A DNA stretch of 32,011 nt from Singulisphaera sp. GP187. GTDB taxonomy: Bacteria; Planctomycetota; GCA-002687715. The stretch spans positions 1-32,011 of the forward strand of contig CAMDTN010000028.1 in the NCBI GenBank assembly GCA_945907755.1. The letters are read 5' to 3'. The notes under the pieces are model-generated. The model was given only the letters and a program-made list of their open reading frames with translations. It was not told where the DNA came from and did no database searches. Below are positions 16,014 through 24,074 of the stretch, in pieces; position 1 is the first letter of the stretch; each line of letters begins with the position of its first letter. Position numbers and translations under genes: made by a program.

Positions 16014-16310
16014 TCAGAATTCCCAGAGCAGCACGAATGCCAAAATGCTCGCGCAAAGCAGCGGCGCGCAGGCCACCAACCCGAGGATGCGAGCCTCGAA
16101 CTTCAAGTGCATGAAGTAGCGCGCGATGTAGAGGATCTTCACCACTGAGATGGCGATGAGCAGCGTTACAGCCAGCCCGTGGTTGCCTTTCATCGCGAAT
16201 GGGATGACCACTTCGATCACCGTGAGAGCCACGAGGAGGGCGAAGATTTTCATGTAGGGCGGGTGCGTATGAGCCACAGCGCCTGCATCTGCGTGATTGG
16301 GATGAGACAT
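16014..16310 (-). CDS. cytochrome c oxidase subunit IV (prokaryotic COX4/CyoD-like)
   Basis: A 98-residue inner-membrane protein with three predicted helices (IFALLVALTVIEVVIPF; VTLLIAISVVKILYIARYFMHL; ILGLVACAPLLCASILAFVLLW). This is the normal size and plan of the small fourth subunit of bacterial aa3 and bo3 oxidases. The segment VVKILYIARYFMHLKFE is the family's most recognisable region. The N-terminus is His-rich (SHPNHADAGAVAHTH). GGAG lies about 10 nt before the ATG. It starts 17 nt after the subunit III stop. It helps stabilise CuB or the subunit assembly rather than carrying cofactors. Confidence 0.88.
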   Translation of the reverse strand: MSHPNHADAGAVAHTHPPYMKIFALLVALTVIEVVIPFAMKGNHGLAVTLLIAISVVKILYIARYFMHLKFEARILGLVACAPLLCASILAFVLLWEF

Positions 16311-16327
16311 GGTCTATTTTCTCCGCT

Positions 16328-17359
16328 TCAGATCAGGTAAATGAGCATGAACAACAGCACCCACACGAGGTCCACAAAGTGCCAATAGAGCCCGGCCACT
16401 TCGATGATGCTGCTGTTCTTGGTGGTGTAGGCACCTTGGAAGGCGCGGCACAGCACAATGCCCAAATACAGCACACCCACAGCCACATGCAGGCCGTGGA
16501 ATCCGGTGAGCACAAAGAAACTGGAGCAGAACAGGCTGGCCACTTTGGCTCCGGCTGCGCGGTGCGCGGCCATGATGGCGCCACGCTGTGCGGGCTCGGC
16601 ATCTTCCAATTCTGCGCGCAATTCCAGGCCATGGCGCCCCTTGGGTTCTGCTGTGCTGCCAGGAACGCCATAGGCCGCATGGTGAATAATGCCACCGCGA
16701 ATGGGGCGCATGTCCATTGAGGCACGATCACGCACCTCCAATTCAAGGAAAAGATAATCGCCTTCGCTGAAGTTGCCGCTGCGGAAATCTGCAGCGGTTT
16801 TCCCAGCGGGCATGGCTACCGGCGCGTCCGGTGTGCCATCCATCTTGCGTTGGCCATACAACTGCGTCGCTATTTCCAGTTTGGTCAGCTTGCCGCCAGC
16901 TTCGGCGCTGCGCGTAACAGCCTTGTCCAAATCCACCAACGCCATGCCTTGAATTGTGATGCCTTCATGCGCGAAGTGCGTCCATTCAAAGACTTGGAAA
17001 CCCACAAAGAATGCGCCGCCCAACATGGTGAGCGCGATGTACTTCTTCAGCCCGGCTTGGTTGCCGTCCTGCAACGCAGCCAAAGCCTTCACCATGGTCA
17101 CGGATGAGCAGATCAGCACGAAGGTGTTCAACCCCGTGAGGATCAAGTCCATGGGCAAGCTCCACGCCGGTTGCCAAGGCATGCCTGTGAGGCTGGGTTG
17201 GTCGACCGCAGAGATGCGCAGCACCATGTAGGCGCCAAGGAACCCAATGAAGGCCATGGCGTCCGACACGATCAAGAGCCACATGGCGAACTTGCCGTTG
17301 GTGAACTCGAAGTTGCCTTCGGTTTCGATGTGCGGCAGCGCGTGATGATCTGAAGACAT
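16328..17359 (-). CDS. coxC: cytochrome c oxidase subunit III with a large periplasmic insertion
   Basis: A 343-residue inner-membrane subunit. The start is set at the ATG preceded by GAGGA; 12 more in-frame codons upstream look untranslated. Family landmarks are present: [19 protein letters not shown] in the first helix, FQVFEWTHF near 121-129, [12 protein letters not shown] near 281-292 and [13 protein letters not shown] near the end. Between the EW motif and the TGFHGLHV helix, where the usual loop has a few dozen residues, there are roughly 140 polar residues (about 133-273), including [10 protein letters not shown]. Subunit III supports proton uptake and stability of subunit I. The role of the insertion is unknown; it may contact a partner such as the cytochrome c donor. 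Confidence 0.93.
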   Translation of the reverse strand: MSSDHHALPHIETEGNFEFTNGKFAMWLLIVSDAMAFIGFLGAYMVLRISAVDQPSLTGMPWQPAWSLPMDLILTGLNTFVLICSSVTMVKALAALQDGNQAGLKKYIALTMLGGAFFVGFQVFEWTHFAHEGITIQGMALVDLDKAVTRSAEAGGKLTKLEIATQLYGQRKMDGTPDAPVAMPAGKTAADFRSGNFSEGDYLFLELEVRDRASMDMRPIRGGIIHHAAYGVPGSTAEPKGRHGLELRAELEDAEPAQRGAIMAAHRAAGAKVASLFCSSFFVLTGFHGLHVAVGVLYLGIVLCRAFQGAYTTKNSSIIEVAGLYWHFVDLVWVLLFMLIYLI

Positions 17360-17398
17360 GCGTTCAGTTCCTCTGGGCGCCACGAGGCACCCCATTTC

Positions 17399-18295
17399 TC
17401 ACGAAGCGGTAGCGACTAACAAGAATGCGAATTGTGCGGGCAGCACGAAGAGCGATGCCCAGAACAGAAACCTCCACGACGCGAGGCTGCGCGTGAATGC
17501 CGCGCGCAGAGCCGTGCCGAGGAAAAATAATGCGCAACCAAGCCCGCCCCAGAGTGCCACTTGGCCGCCAAGGCCAAGGCACGCGGGCAAGATGCTGACG
17601 GGCACATACACCAGCGCGTGCAGCAGCACGCGGTGAGCAGTGGCCAAACCGGTTGGGTCTGCAACCGGCAGCATCTTGAAACCTGCACGGGCGTAATCTT
17701 CGCGATGCAGCGTTGCGATGGCGAGGAAATGAGGGAATTGCCATACGAAGATCAGCGTGAACAAGCTGAGCGCAGCGGCGGTCATTGGCACACCGGCGGC
17801 GGTCCAACCCAACAGCACGGGCAATGCGCCAGGAATGGCGCCCACGATGGTGTTCAAGTTCGAGCGCGTCTTCAGCGGCGTGTACACAGCGGTGTACAGC
17901 AGCACTGTGGCCGCCGACAACGCGGCAGGCACGGGACCCAGCGCAACGAATAGCGTGCCCACACCCAATGCGGTGCAAACGCTGCCGAAAATGATGGCTT
18001 CGTCGCGGCTGATCTGCCCCGCGGGCACAGGCCGCATGCGCGTGCGTTCCATGAGCGCGTCCAAGTGCGCTTCCAAACCCATATTGATGGCACTGGCGCC
18101 ACCAGCCGAAAGCAGCACGCCCACGGTGAGCGCGGCCAACGCGGCCCAATTCAAGGGTTGCCCTGTGGGTACCGCCAGCAAATAGCCAGCCAACGCCGCA
18201 ACGATCACCAAGAAATTGAGGCGCAGCTTGAGCAGGCTCACCCAAGCGCGCGATCTGCTGCTGCTTGGACTAGCGCTGAAGGCGACTGCGCTCAT
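17399..18295 (-). CDS. ctaB: protohaem IX farnesyltransferase (haem O synthase)
   Basis: A 298-residue UbiA-superfamily membrane enzyme that adds farnesyl to haem B to form haem O, the precursor of haem A. The first substrate-binding motif reads N71-xxx-E75-xxx-D79-ALMER-T-RMRPVPAGQ. This is the N...E...D version seen in some CtaB groups in place of N...D...D. Several predicted helices fill the rest. The start ATG overlaps the ctaA stop by 4 nt (ATGA), which fixes the start and implies coupled translation. In-frame ATG codons further upstream lie inside ctaA and are rejected. The gene lies 39 nt before coxC. Confidence 0.93.
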   Translation of the reverse strand: MSAVAFSASPSSSRSRAWVSLLKLRLNFLVIVAALAGYLLAVPTGQPLNWAALAALTVGVLLSAGGASAINMGLEAHLDALMERTRMRPVPAGQISRDEAIIFGSVCTALGVGTLFVALGPVPAALSAATVLLYTAVYTPLKTRSNLNTIVGAIPGALPVLLGWTAAGVPMTAAALSLFTLIFVWQFPHFLAIATLHREDYARAGFKMLPVADPTGLATAHRVLLHALVYVPVSILPACLGLGGQVALWGGLGCALFFLGTALRAAFTRSLASWRFLFWASLFVLPAQFAFLLVATAS

Positions 18296-19281
18296 GCGAA
18301 TGCCCCTTGCGCAGCAGGCACTGGCGTTGCGGCCGTTGCTGCGGCAAGTGTGTGCCGCGAGCGCACCCACAGCATCTGCACGCACACAACCAGCAATCCG
18401 GCCACCACCAAATGCAAACTGGGAATGATGGCTTTGAAATTGAAGGCGGCGTTGCGCGCGTTGCCGTCTTCCACGAGCAGCAGGGCGGCGACGCCCAAAA
18501 GGAATTGCACCGTGACGATGAAGCCAATGGCCAACGCAGGGCCGCGCAGGCCGGGCGCATCATTAGCGTCGCTATTAAGCGCGGCGCCGCTGACGCGCGC
18601 AAGGGCGATCAGTGCCAACAGCGCTCCGGCAACATGCAACACCAAACCCATGCCGCTCATGGTGTGGCGCAGCCATGCGCCCAACGCAATTTGCAATAGC
18701 AACGCCAACAGTGCGAACTTGGCGCGCGCTTCCAGTGCCGGCAGAGCGCGGCGTGCGCCGCGGCCGAAGCCCGGGCGCGTGGCCACCCACAGCGTGGTCA
18801 CCACGGCAACGAACGATTGCGCAACCAGCGCGTGCACCATCGCGATGGCACGAATAACGAATGGCTCATCAGGAGTGCTGGCGAGGCCGGGGTATTGCGT
18901 GCCCACCAAGACGCGCACACCACCCAGCGCTGCTTGAGCCAGCACCAATCCGAAGGCGGCATAGCTCAAGCGGCGCACCCACGGAGCAGGCGCATCGGCG
19001 CGCCGTGCGCGCAGCAGCACGCACAGGGCGAAGGCACCAGTCAACAGGCCGGTGAAGCCCGCCACTTGACGATGCCCAAGTTCCCAAAACACGCCGCCGG
19101 TCATTTCCGGCAGCGCCACGCGCAGCGGCAACGGCCACGAATCCACCGCGTCGCCGCTGTCGGTGCTGGTCACTTGTCCGCCTGCAAAAAGCAGGAAGAG
19201 CGTGGTCAGCAGCAGCACGCCCGCCAAGGCGTGCAACCCGCGTCCGCTGCGGCCCGAAGTGTGCGCGTGGTCGTGGATCAT
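18292..19281 (-). CDS. ctaA: haem A synthase (COX15/CtaA family)
   Basis: A 329-residue membrane protein that oxidises the C8 methyl of haem O to formyl, making haem A. The early QVTSTDSGDAVDSWPLP loop and E-L-G-H-R are family landmarks. Four haem-binding histidines are suggested by GHRQVAG, MVHALVAQ, LHVAGALL and SLHLVVAGL in alternating helices of two pseudo-repeats. The His-rich start (MIHDHAHTSGRSG) is unusual. The chosen ATG lies 7 nt after the coxA stop; a longer frame running into coxA is rejected. Pairing with ctaB shows that the oxidase uses haem A. Confidence 0.92.
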   Translation of the reverse strand: MIHDHAHTSGRSGRGLHALAGVLLLTTLFLLFAGGQVTSTDSGDAVDSWPLPLRVALPEMTGGVFWELGHRQVAGFTGLLTGAFALCVLLRARRADAPAPWVRRLSYAAFGLVLAQAALGGVRVLVGTQYPGLASTPDEPFVIRAIAMVHALVAQSFVAVVTTLWVATRPGFGRGARRALPALEARAKFALLALLLQIALGAWLRHTMSGMGLVLHVAGALLALIALARVSGAALNSDANDAPGLRGPALAIGFIVTVQFLLGVAALLLVEDGNARNAAFNFKAIIPSLHLVVAGLLVVCVQMLWVRSRHTLAAATAATPVPAAQGAFA

Positions 19282-19288
19282 GAACGCA

Positions 19289-21121
19289 TCAGTGCGCGCG
19301 TGCCTGTCCTTGAGCCTTCTCGGCGCTGGTGAGCGGCTGGAATTGCGGCGTGAAATCTTCAGGGGCTGCCGGGTCCGCGTACTCATACGGCCCCCGGTAC
19401 GCCACTGGAATCACATCGAAATTGCCGTGACCCACCGGCGGTGTGGGTGTGTTCCACTCCATAGTGGTGGCCTTCCACGGATTGCGCTCCGTGCACACCT
19501 TGCCGGCGAACATGCTCCAGAAGAAGTTCACCGCGAGGATCAATTGTGCAGCGCCCAGAATAAGCGCGGCGACGGTCATCAGTTGGTTCACCGGCAGCAT
19601 GCCTTGCAAGTTGCCGTAGAAATATGGGTCCGCCGTGCGGCGCAGCATGCCGCGCGATCCCACCACATGCATGGGGAAGAAGGTGACCTGAAAGGCAATA
19701 AAGGTGATGATGATGTGGGTGTAGGCCATCGGCTTATTCATGAAGCGGCCGAACATCTTCGGATACCAGTAATAGATCGATCCGAAGACGCCGAAGAGCG
19801 TGGAGCCGAACACCACATAATGGATGTGCGCCACGATGGCGTAGGTGTCGTGGATCTGGATGTCCACTGGCGTGGCGGCCATGAAGATGCCCGACAAACC
19901 GCCGATGATCCACATAGAAACGAAAGCCAGCGAGCACAGCGTGTGCACTTCCAGCTTCATTTGCGAGCGGTAGATCGTGGCCAGCCAATTGAAGGTTTTC
20001 ACCGCCGAAGGCAGCGCAATCATCATGGTGGCGATCATGAATGTGCGGCCCAACGCTGGGTTCATGCCCGACTGGAACATGTGATGGCCCCACACGATGA
20101 AACCCAAGAAGGCGATGCCAGCCATGGAATACACCATGGGGCGATAGCCGAAGATGGGCTTGCGGCAGGCATTCGCGAGCATGTCAGAAACCATGCCCAT
20201 GGCGGGCAGCACCAAGATGTACACAGCCGGATGGCTGTAGAACCAGAAGAGATGCTGCCACAGGATGACTTGGCCGGTGCCAGTAGCTTGCGCGGTTTCC
20301 GACACGACGCGGGCGGCAGGCACAAAGAAGCTGGTACCGAATTCGCGGTCCATCAACAGCATGGTTACGGCAGAGCCCAGTACCGGCGTGGCGCATAGCA
20401 CGAGGATGCTGGTGATCAGGATGCTCCAAGCAGTCAAAGGCATGCGGAAGAGTTGCATGCCCTTGGCGCGCATCTTCACGATGGTGGTGATGTAATTCAC
20501 CGAGCCGCAAATCGAAGACCAACCCACGAACCAAACGCCCATACACCACAGCGTTTGCCCGTCGCCCAGCATTGTTTCTGAAAGCGGCGGATAGCTGGTC
20601 CAGCCAGCGCCGGCGCCATCGCCGGGCACATAGAAGCTGAAGGCCATGAATACAAAGGCCGGCCACATCAACCAATAAGACAGCGCGTTCAGGAAGGGGA
20701 AGGCCATGTCCTGCGCGCCCAATTGCAACGGCACGACGAAATTGCCGAATGCGCCCACCAGCAACGGGATGATCACAAAGAAGATCATCACCGAGGCATG
20801 CATGGTGAACATGACATTGTAGTGCTCTGGTGCTGCGCCGCCGTCGGCCCAGTTGAAGAGCTGCTTGAACCCAGGAACTTCCGTGCCAGGCCAAGCCAAC
20901 TGCCAGCGCACGCCCAAGGCAAGTGCCCCGCCAACCACCGCCCAGAGGAGCGACGAGACGAGGAACTGTTTGCCGATCATCTTGTGGTCTCCCGACCACA
21001 GGTAATGGCTATAGAACTTCGGTGCGATGAGGCGCACCAAGGCCATCACGACACAGAGGCCGAGAATGACCAGCCAAGGAGTTGTGGTGACATTGAAGTC
21101 AGTGGCTTCCATGAGTTGCAT
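19289..21121 (-). CDS. coxA: cytochrome c oxidase subunit I, A2-type heme-copper oxidase
   Basis: The 610-residue catalytic subunit that reduces O2 and pumps protons. Cofactor ligands are all visible: H108 (MFTMHAS) and H434 for low-spin haem a, H432 (AHIHYVV) for haem a3, H297, H346 and H347 (WGHHMF) for CuB, and Y301 for the His-Tyr crosslink. Helix VI reads Y295-S296-HP-A299-VY: the A1 glutamate is replaced by Ala and the Tyr-Ser pair typical of A2 oxidases precedes the His. K375 in the ALPSAVKTFNW stretch is the K-channel landmark. AAGGA lies about 10 nt before the ATG. It starts 18 nt after the coxB stop. No extra cytochrome domain is fused. Confidence 0.97.
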   Translation of the reverse strand: MQLMEATDFNVTTTPWLVILGLCVVMALVRLIAPKFYSHYLWSGDHKMIGKQFLVSSLLWAVVGGALALGVRWQLAWPGTEVPGFKQLFNWADGGAAPEHYNVMFTMHASVMIFFVIIPLLVGAFGNFVVPLQLGAQDMAFPFLNALSYWLMWPAFVFMAFSFYVPGDGAGAGWTSYPPLSETMLGDGQTLWCMGVWFVGWSSICGSVNYITTIVKMRAKGMQLFRMPLTAWSILITSILVLCATPVLGSAVTMLLMDREFGTSFFVPAARVVSETAQATGTGQVILWQHLFWFYSHPAVYILVLPAMGMVSDMLANACRKPIFGYRPMVYSMAGIAFLGFIVWGHHMFQSGMNPALGRTFMIATMMIALPSAVKTFNWLATIYRSQMKLEVHTLCSLAFVSMWIIGGLSGIFMAATPVDIQIHDTYAIVAHIHYVVFGSTLFGVFGSIYYWYPKMFGRFMNKPMAYTHIIITFIAFQVTFFPMHVVGSRGMLRRTADPYFYGNLQGMLPVNQLMTVAALILGAAQLILAVNFFWSMFAGKVCTERNPWKATTMEWNTPTPPVGHGNFDVIPVAYRGPYEYADPAAPEDFTPQFQPLTSAEKAQGQARAH

Positions 21122-21139
21122 GATTGTGTTCCTTCCGCC

Positions 21140-22300
21140 TCAGCGATTGGTCGTTTCGCCCTGGTAATGCACCGCAACATCGTTTTGGTCCCACCACCAC
21201 CAAACCTTGGAAGACGCGCCGGACCAATCCGGGCGGTCGATGCCATCGTTTTCGCTGGCCCACTTGGTGGATTCCGCTTTGAGCCACAATTCAAATTCGG
21301 CCACTTCATGCACCACCAGGGTGGCGCCCATCTTGGTGTGGCCCAGCCCGCACAGCTCTGCGCACATGATGGGGAAGCGTCCGGCACGCGAGGTGTCGAA
21401 CCACACCGGCACGGCCAAGCCGGGCACCACGTCTTGCTTCACGCGGTAATTCGGCAGAAAGAAACTGTGGATGACATCCATGGAGCGCTGCACGATGCGC
21501 ACCTTGCGCCCCACGGGCACATGCAATTCGCCGACCGCTGGCACATCGTCTGCAGTGGCAAACTTGCCGTCGCTGCCGGCCAAGCGGAAGTTCCATTCGA
21601 ACTGCTTCGCGGCCACTTGGGCTTCAAACACATTCGGCGCGCCAGCCTCCGGGATTTCCATCTTCATGGATTTCCACATGCCCGCTTGCAGCAAGGCGAT
21701 AGCCACCAAGATCACTGCTGGGATGAGCGTCCAGATCAGCTCCAGTTTGTGATTGCCGTGGGTATGCGCCGCGCGCATGCCGGGCTTGCCCCAGAACGAG
21801 AACAAGCAGAACAGGAAGAAGCCTTCGGTCAGGATGAAGGCGATGCCTGTGATCCACAGGATCAAGTAGAAGAGCTCGTCTACTGCATCCCCGAAAGATG
21901 CGAAATTCTCTGGGAAAAACAGAGTTCCTGGCTCTTTCACCGCGGCGCCTGCTGCGTGGTCCACCGCTTTGGTGCCCGCGGCCCCGCGTTCCAGCACCTT
22001 GAAGGTGTGCTGGTTGGTCAGCAGCAAGATGCCGCTGTTCACCGGGCTGCCCTCTGCGGTGATGCGTTGCACGGCAACGAGTTCGTCGTCCACCAGCAGA
22101 TTGCCGGTGCCTGGCATGCGCGAGCCATCCTCCAGTGTGAATGTTGCATTGACGCCTGCGCTGGCTGGCAGCGCCAACTTCAAGGCGGTGCTCGGCTTTT
22201 CAAACGCCACTCTCATGCCGTAGCAGAGAAGGACGACTAAGGCCAAGGCAAGAACGAGCAGCACGGGGCGGCTCGTAGGCGTGGCATTGCTCTGTGCCAT
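21140..22300 (-). CDS. coxB: cytochrome c oxidase subunit II with CuA site
   Basis: A 386-residue subunit that accepts electrons at the dinuclear CuA centre. An extra N-terminal hydrophobic segment (about 13-29) and a roughly 110-residue extracytoplasmic region come before the two usual helices (about 146-168 and 188-206), so the protein is longer than most. The cupredoxin domain carries H278 (MDVIHSFF) and C313-A-E315-L-C317-GLG-H321-TK-M324, the complete CuA ligand set. There is no CxxCH, so this is not a caa3-type fusion and needs a separate donor. GGAG lies 6 nt before the chosen ATG. An inter-gene hairpin sits just upstream at 22311-22346. Confidence 0.96.
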   Translation of the reverse strand: MAQSNATPTSRPVLLVLALALVVLLCYGMRVAFEKPSTALKLALPASAGVNATFTLEDGSRMPGTGNLLVDDELVAVQRITAEGSPVNSGILLLTNQHTFKVLERGAAGTKAVDHAAGAAVKEPGTLFFPENFASFGDAVDELFYLILWITGIAFILTEGFFLFCLFSFWGKPGMRAAHTHGNHKLELIWTLIPAVILVAIALLQAGMWKSMKMEIPEAGAPNVFEAQVAAKQFEWNFRLAGSDGKFATADDVPAVGELHVPVGRKVRIVQRSMDVIHSFFLPNYRVKQDVVPGLAVPVWFDTSRAGRFPIMCAELCGLGHTKMGATLVVHEVAEFELWLKAESTKWASENDGIDRPDWSGASSKVWWWWDQNDVAVHYQGETTNR

Positions 22301-22310
22301 TGCGATCTCC

Positions 22311-22346
22311 AATGTTTGCGGGGGAGCATGAGCTCCCCCGCACATT
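22311..22346 (-). promoter_or_regulatory. long stem-loop directly upstream of the coxB ribosome binding site
   Basis: A perfect 10-bp stem, GCGGGGGAGC with GCTCCCCCGC, closes a 4-nt loop (22318-22341). It extends by AATGT pairing with ACATT across a TT bulge. It ends just before the GGAG of coxB and lies 100 nt or less after the cupredoxin stop. No U-run follows on the - strand. It is better read as an mRNA-processing, 3'-end-protecting or attenuating element separating cupredoxin from oxidase expression than as a standard terminator. Confidence 0.6.
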
Positions 22347-22400
22347 CCACATTCATTCCGTTAGGAAAACTAGTTGCTGCACGGGACCCGAATCAGGAAA

Positions 22401-23108
22401 TCACTTCTTGCCGAAGGAGAAGTTTGCATCGGCGGCTGCTCCGGCCGCGATGGTCACCTCGATGTCCTTGGGCTTTTCCTTTTCGTGCCACGCGGTGAGT
22501 GTGTAGGTGCCGGGCGGAAGATTGTCAATCTTGAAGCTGCCATCTGCGGCTGACACCGCGAAGAAGGGATGCTCGAAGATTGCCACGCGGGATTCCATCC
22601 ACGAGTGGATATCGCACTTGAAAGAGCAGGTGCCGATTTCGGCGCGCTTCATGTCTTGCGCGGCGGGCACAACGCCCTCGGTGCTCTGGGTCAAATTCCA
22701 GTCACCGTTCAGCTTGGACTGGAAGTGCACGTTGTGAGTGGTCTTGTCCGAGTTGCGCAACTCAATCTTCTGGCCGAGTTGGATGGCAACCACATGGGGA
22801 AAGTAGGTGCAGCCCTTCTGGTCGAGGGTCACCGTTTCGGTCTTCACCGCGAACTTCTGGCCTTCGGGCAAACCCTTGCTGACATACACGATGACATTCG
22901 CGAGATTGCCGTTGGCGTCCACCACGGTGGTTTCCTTGCGCATCTCTTTGCCTTCCGCTGCGGTTTTGCACACAGGGTCGGAATCCATCTGGATCAGTGC
23001 GTTCTTAGGCGTCTTGCCTTCCCACTTGATGGTGCCTTTCACCGAACCGGCTTGGGCCACAGTGATGCCGACAAGAACGAGGACTAAGCAAAGTGAGCGT
23101 GCGAGCAT
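22401..23108 (-). CDS. periplasmic cupredoxin-domain protein heading the oxidase operon
   Basis: A 235-residue secreted protein with a signal peptide (MLARSLCLVLVLVGITVAQA). Residues about 25-175 look like a plastocyanin/amicyanin-like blue copper domain: H125 in TTHNVHF, then C165-DI-H168-SW-M171, the order of type 1 copper ligands. Residues about 176-235 resemble a carboxypeptidase-regulatory-like beta domain (GSFKIDNLPPGTYTLTAWHE). The start is set by GGAGG 8 nt upstream of 23108; upstream in-frame ATGs (23138, 23198) lack this. As first gene of the oxidase operon and divergent to the bc operon, it is a candidate electron carrier between the two. Copper binding is inferred from the ligands, and C37-like alternative roles such as copper delivery remain open. 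Confidence 0.82.
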   Translation of the reverse strand: MLARSLCLVLVLVGITVAQAGSVKGTIKWEGKTPKNALIQMDSDPVCKTAAEGKEMRKETTVVDANGNLANVIVYVSKGLPEGQKFAVKTETVTLDQKGCTYFPHVVAIQLGQKIELRNSDKTTHNVHFQSKLNGDWNLTQSTEGVVPAAQDMKRAEIGTCSFKCDIHSWMESRVAIFEHPFFAVSAADGSFKIDNLPPGTYTLTAWHEKEKPKDIEVTIAAGAAADANFSFGKK

Positions 23109-23142
23109 GATGATGAACCTCCGGCGGCTCGTACTCATCTCG

Positions 23143-23160
23143 CCACGGGATGCCCCGTGG
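23143..23160 (-). promoter_or_regulatory. leader hairpin upstream of the cupredoxin gene
   Basis: CCACGGG pairs perfectly with CCCGTGG around a 4-nt loop, 35-52 nt before the cupredoxin ATG. No U-run follows. Confidence 0.35.
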
Positions 23161-23235
23161 GCGGTGGAAGAGTCGCGGCCGCAACATCTTGCAGGCACTC
23201 TTGTCCAGCATCAATGCGGCATGGATGCGTGGGGC

Positions 23236-23256
23236 CGTGCGGCAGGTTGCCGCACG
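23236..23256 (-). promoter_or_regulatory. strong 9-bp hairpin in the divergent region
   Basis: CGTGCGGCA pairs perfectly with TGCCGCACG around a 3-nt loop. It could be an operator dyad for the oxidase operon promoter or a leader hairpin. It lies 128 nt or more from the cupredoxin ATG and just upstream of the -35 box of the opposite promoter. Confidence 0.45.
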
Positions 23257-23276
23257 CAGTGCGCAATGCTGCTTCC

Positions 23277-23305
23277 TTGATGCTAAGCAGGCAGCGCCCT
23301 ACTAT
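23277..23305 (+). promoter_or_regulatory. sigma70-like promoter for the Rieske/cytochrome b operon
   Basis: TTGATG (23277-23282) and TACTAT (23300-23305) are separated by exactly 17 nt, each matching the consensus at four positions. Transcription would start near 23312, leaving a leader of about 140 nt that includes the 18-bp palindrome. Confidence 0.5.
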
Positions 23306-23323
23306 CGACACGCCCGCGCCGCA

Positions 23324-23341
23324 CTTTGGTTGCAACCAAAG
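23324..23341. promoter_or_regulatory. 18-bp perfect palindrome, candidate operator
   Basis: CTTTGGTTGCAACCAAAG is identical to its reverse complement with no gap. It sits about 12-30 nt downstream of the predicted start of transcription of the bc operon, where a dimeric repressor could block the promoter. As RNA it could fold only with a strained loop, so a protein-binding site is more likely. Confidence 0.55.
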
Positions 23342-23454
23342 AGGGGCAAGCGCGTGGTGGCAGCAGCACGCTTGCCGGATTGCGAAATTGGTTTCACGGC
23401 CGTTCCATCAAGGGGCGGCCAATAAGGGGCGGTGTCACGCCGTTCTTGCTTGCC

Positions 23455-24054
23455 ATGGCAGAAGACCACAGCGAATCAGCACCGAAAGCAGCGTCGAGCG
23501 AGGCTTTGCAGCCGCGCGCGCCGCGTCAAAAAGAACCCGTGCAGGCGAAGGCTAAGGACACCCCGGGCGACACCGGGCGGCGGGCTTTCGTGTTCCACAC
23601 CATGGCGGGTTTCATCACCTTGCTCATCGTGTGCTTCGCGCGCTTCTTCTTCCCGCGCACGCTGTTCGAACCCAAGACTCGTTTCACCATCGGCTATCCG
23701 GGCGACTACGGTTTCGGTGTCGACACCAAGTGGCAGCAGAAGTATCGCATTTGGGTGTGCCGCAATGCGTCGGGCTTGTTCGTTATCTATGCGCGTTGCA
23801 CCCACCTCGGTTGCACACCGGACTGGAAGCCCGCAGAGAACAAGTTCAAGTGCCCGTGCCACGGCTCGGGCTTCGATGCTGAAGGCATGAATTATGAGGG
23901 GCCAGCGCCGAAACCCATGTTGCGCTGCCATCTCGAGATCGACCCCACCGGCCAAGTGCTGGTGGATTCGTTGAATCTCTACGACTTCGATGTGGGCACT
24001 AAGCAATTCAAGAACTTGCAGCCTGGCACTAACGGCCCGCTGCTTGTGGTCTGA
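23455..24054 (+). CDS. Rieske [2Fe-2S] protein of a bc-type complex
   Basis: A 199-residue protein with a hydrophilic, charged N-terminus (about 1-43), a membrane anchor (about 44-67, FVFHTMAGFITLLIVCFARFF) and a periplasmic Rieske domain. Cluster ligands are C115 and H117 in CTHLGC120 and C133 and H136 in CPC135H; C120 and C135 form the usual disulfide. It takes one electron from quinol at the Qo site and hands it to haem c. The ATG at 23455 has no clear Shine-Dalgarno; longer frames would need a TTG and run through the palindrome, so I prefer this start. It is first in an operon with cytochrome b 20 nt downstream. Confidence 0.93.
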   Translation: MAEDHSESAPKAASSEALQPRAPRQKEPVQAKAKDTPGDTGRRAFVFHTMAGFITLLIVCFARFFFPRTLFEPKTRFTIGYPGDYGFGVDTKWQQKYRIWVCRNASGLFVIYARCTHLGCTPDWKPAENKFKCPCHGSGFDAEGMNYEGPAPKPMLRCHLEIDPTGQVLVDSLNLYDFDVGTKQFKNLQPGTNGPLLVV

Positions 24055-24074
24055 GCGCCGGAGGTTTTTGAAGC

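Larger units (their letters stand above)
23109..23454. other. divergent control region between the oxidase and bc operons
   Basis: These 346 nt hold no gene that I can support. They contain a sigma70-like promoter pointing to the Rieske operon (23277-23305), an 18-bp palindrome just downstream of it (23324-23341), and two hairpins nearer the cupredoxin gene (23143-23160 and 23236-23256). A - strand promoter for the oxidase operon must lie here too, but I could not identify a convincing pair of boxes. Confidence 0.75.

Noticed and set aside
20723-22240. 505-codon open frame on the + strand opposite coxA and coxB
   Set aside because: The product is His/Gln/Arg-rich without helices or motifs. 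The - strand genes carry all CuA and haem ligands.
22318-22341. Intrinsic terminator call for the hairpin before coxB
   Set aside because: Neither strand has a T/U-run after the stem, and coxB starts 18 nt further on, so it is kept as an mRNA-processing or attenuation candidate only.
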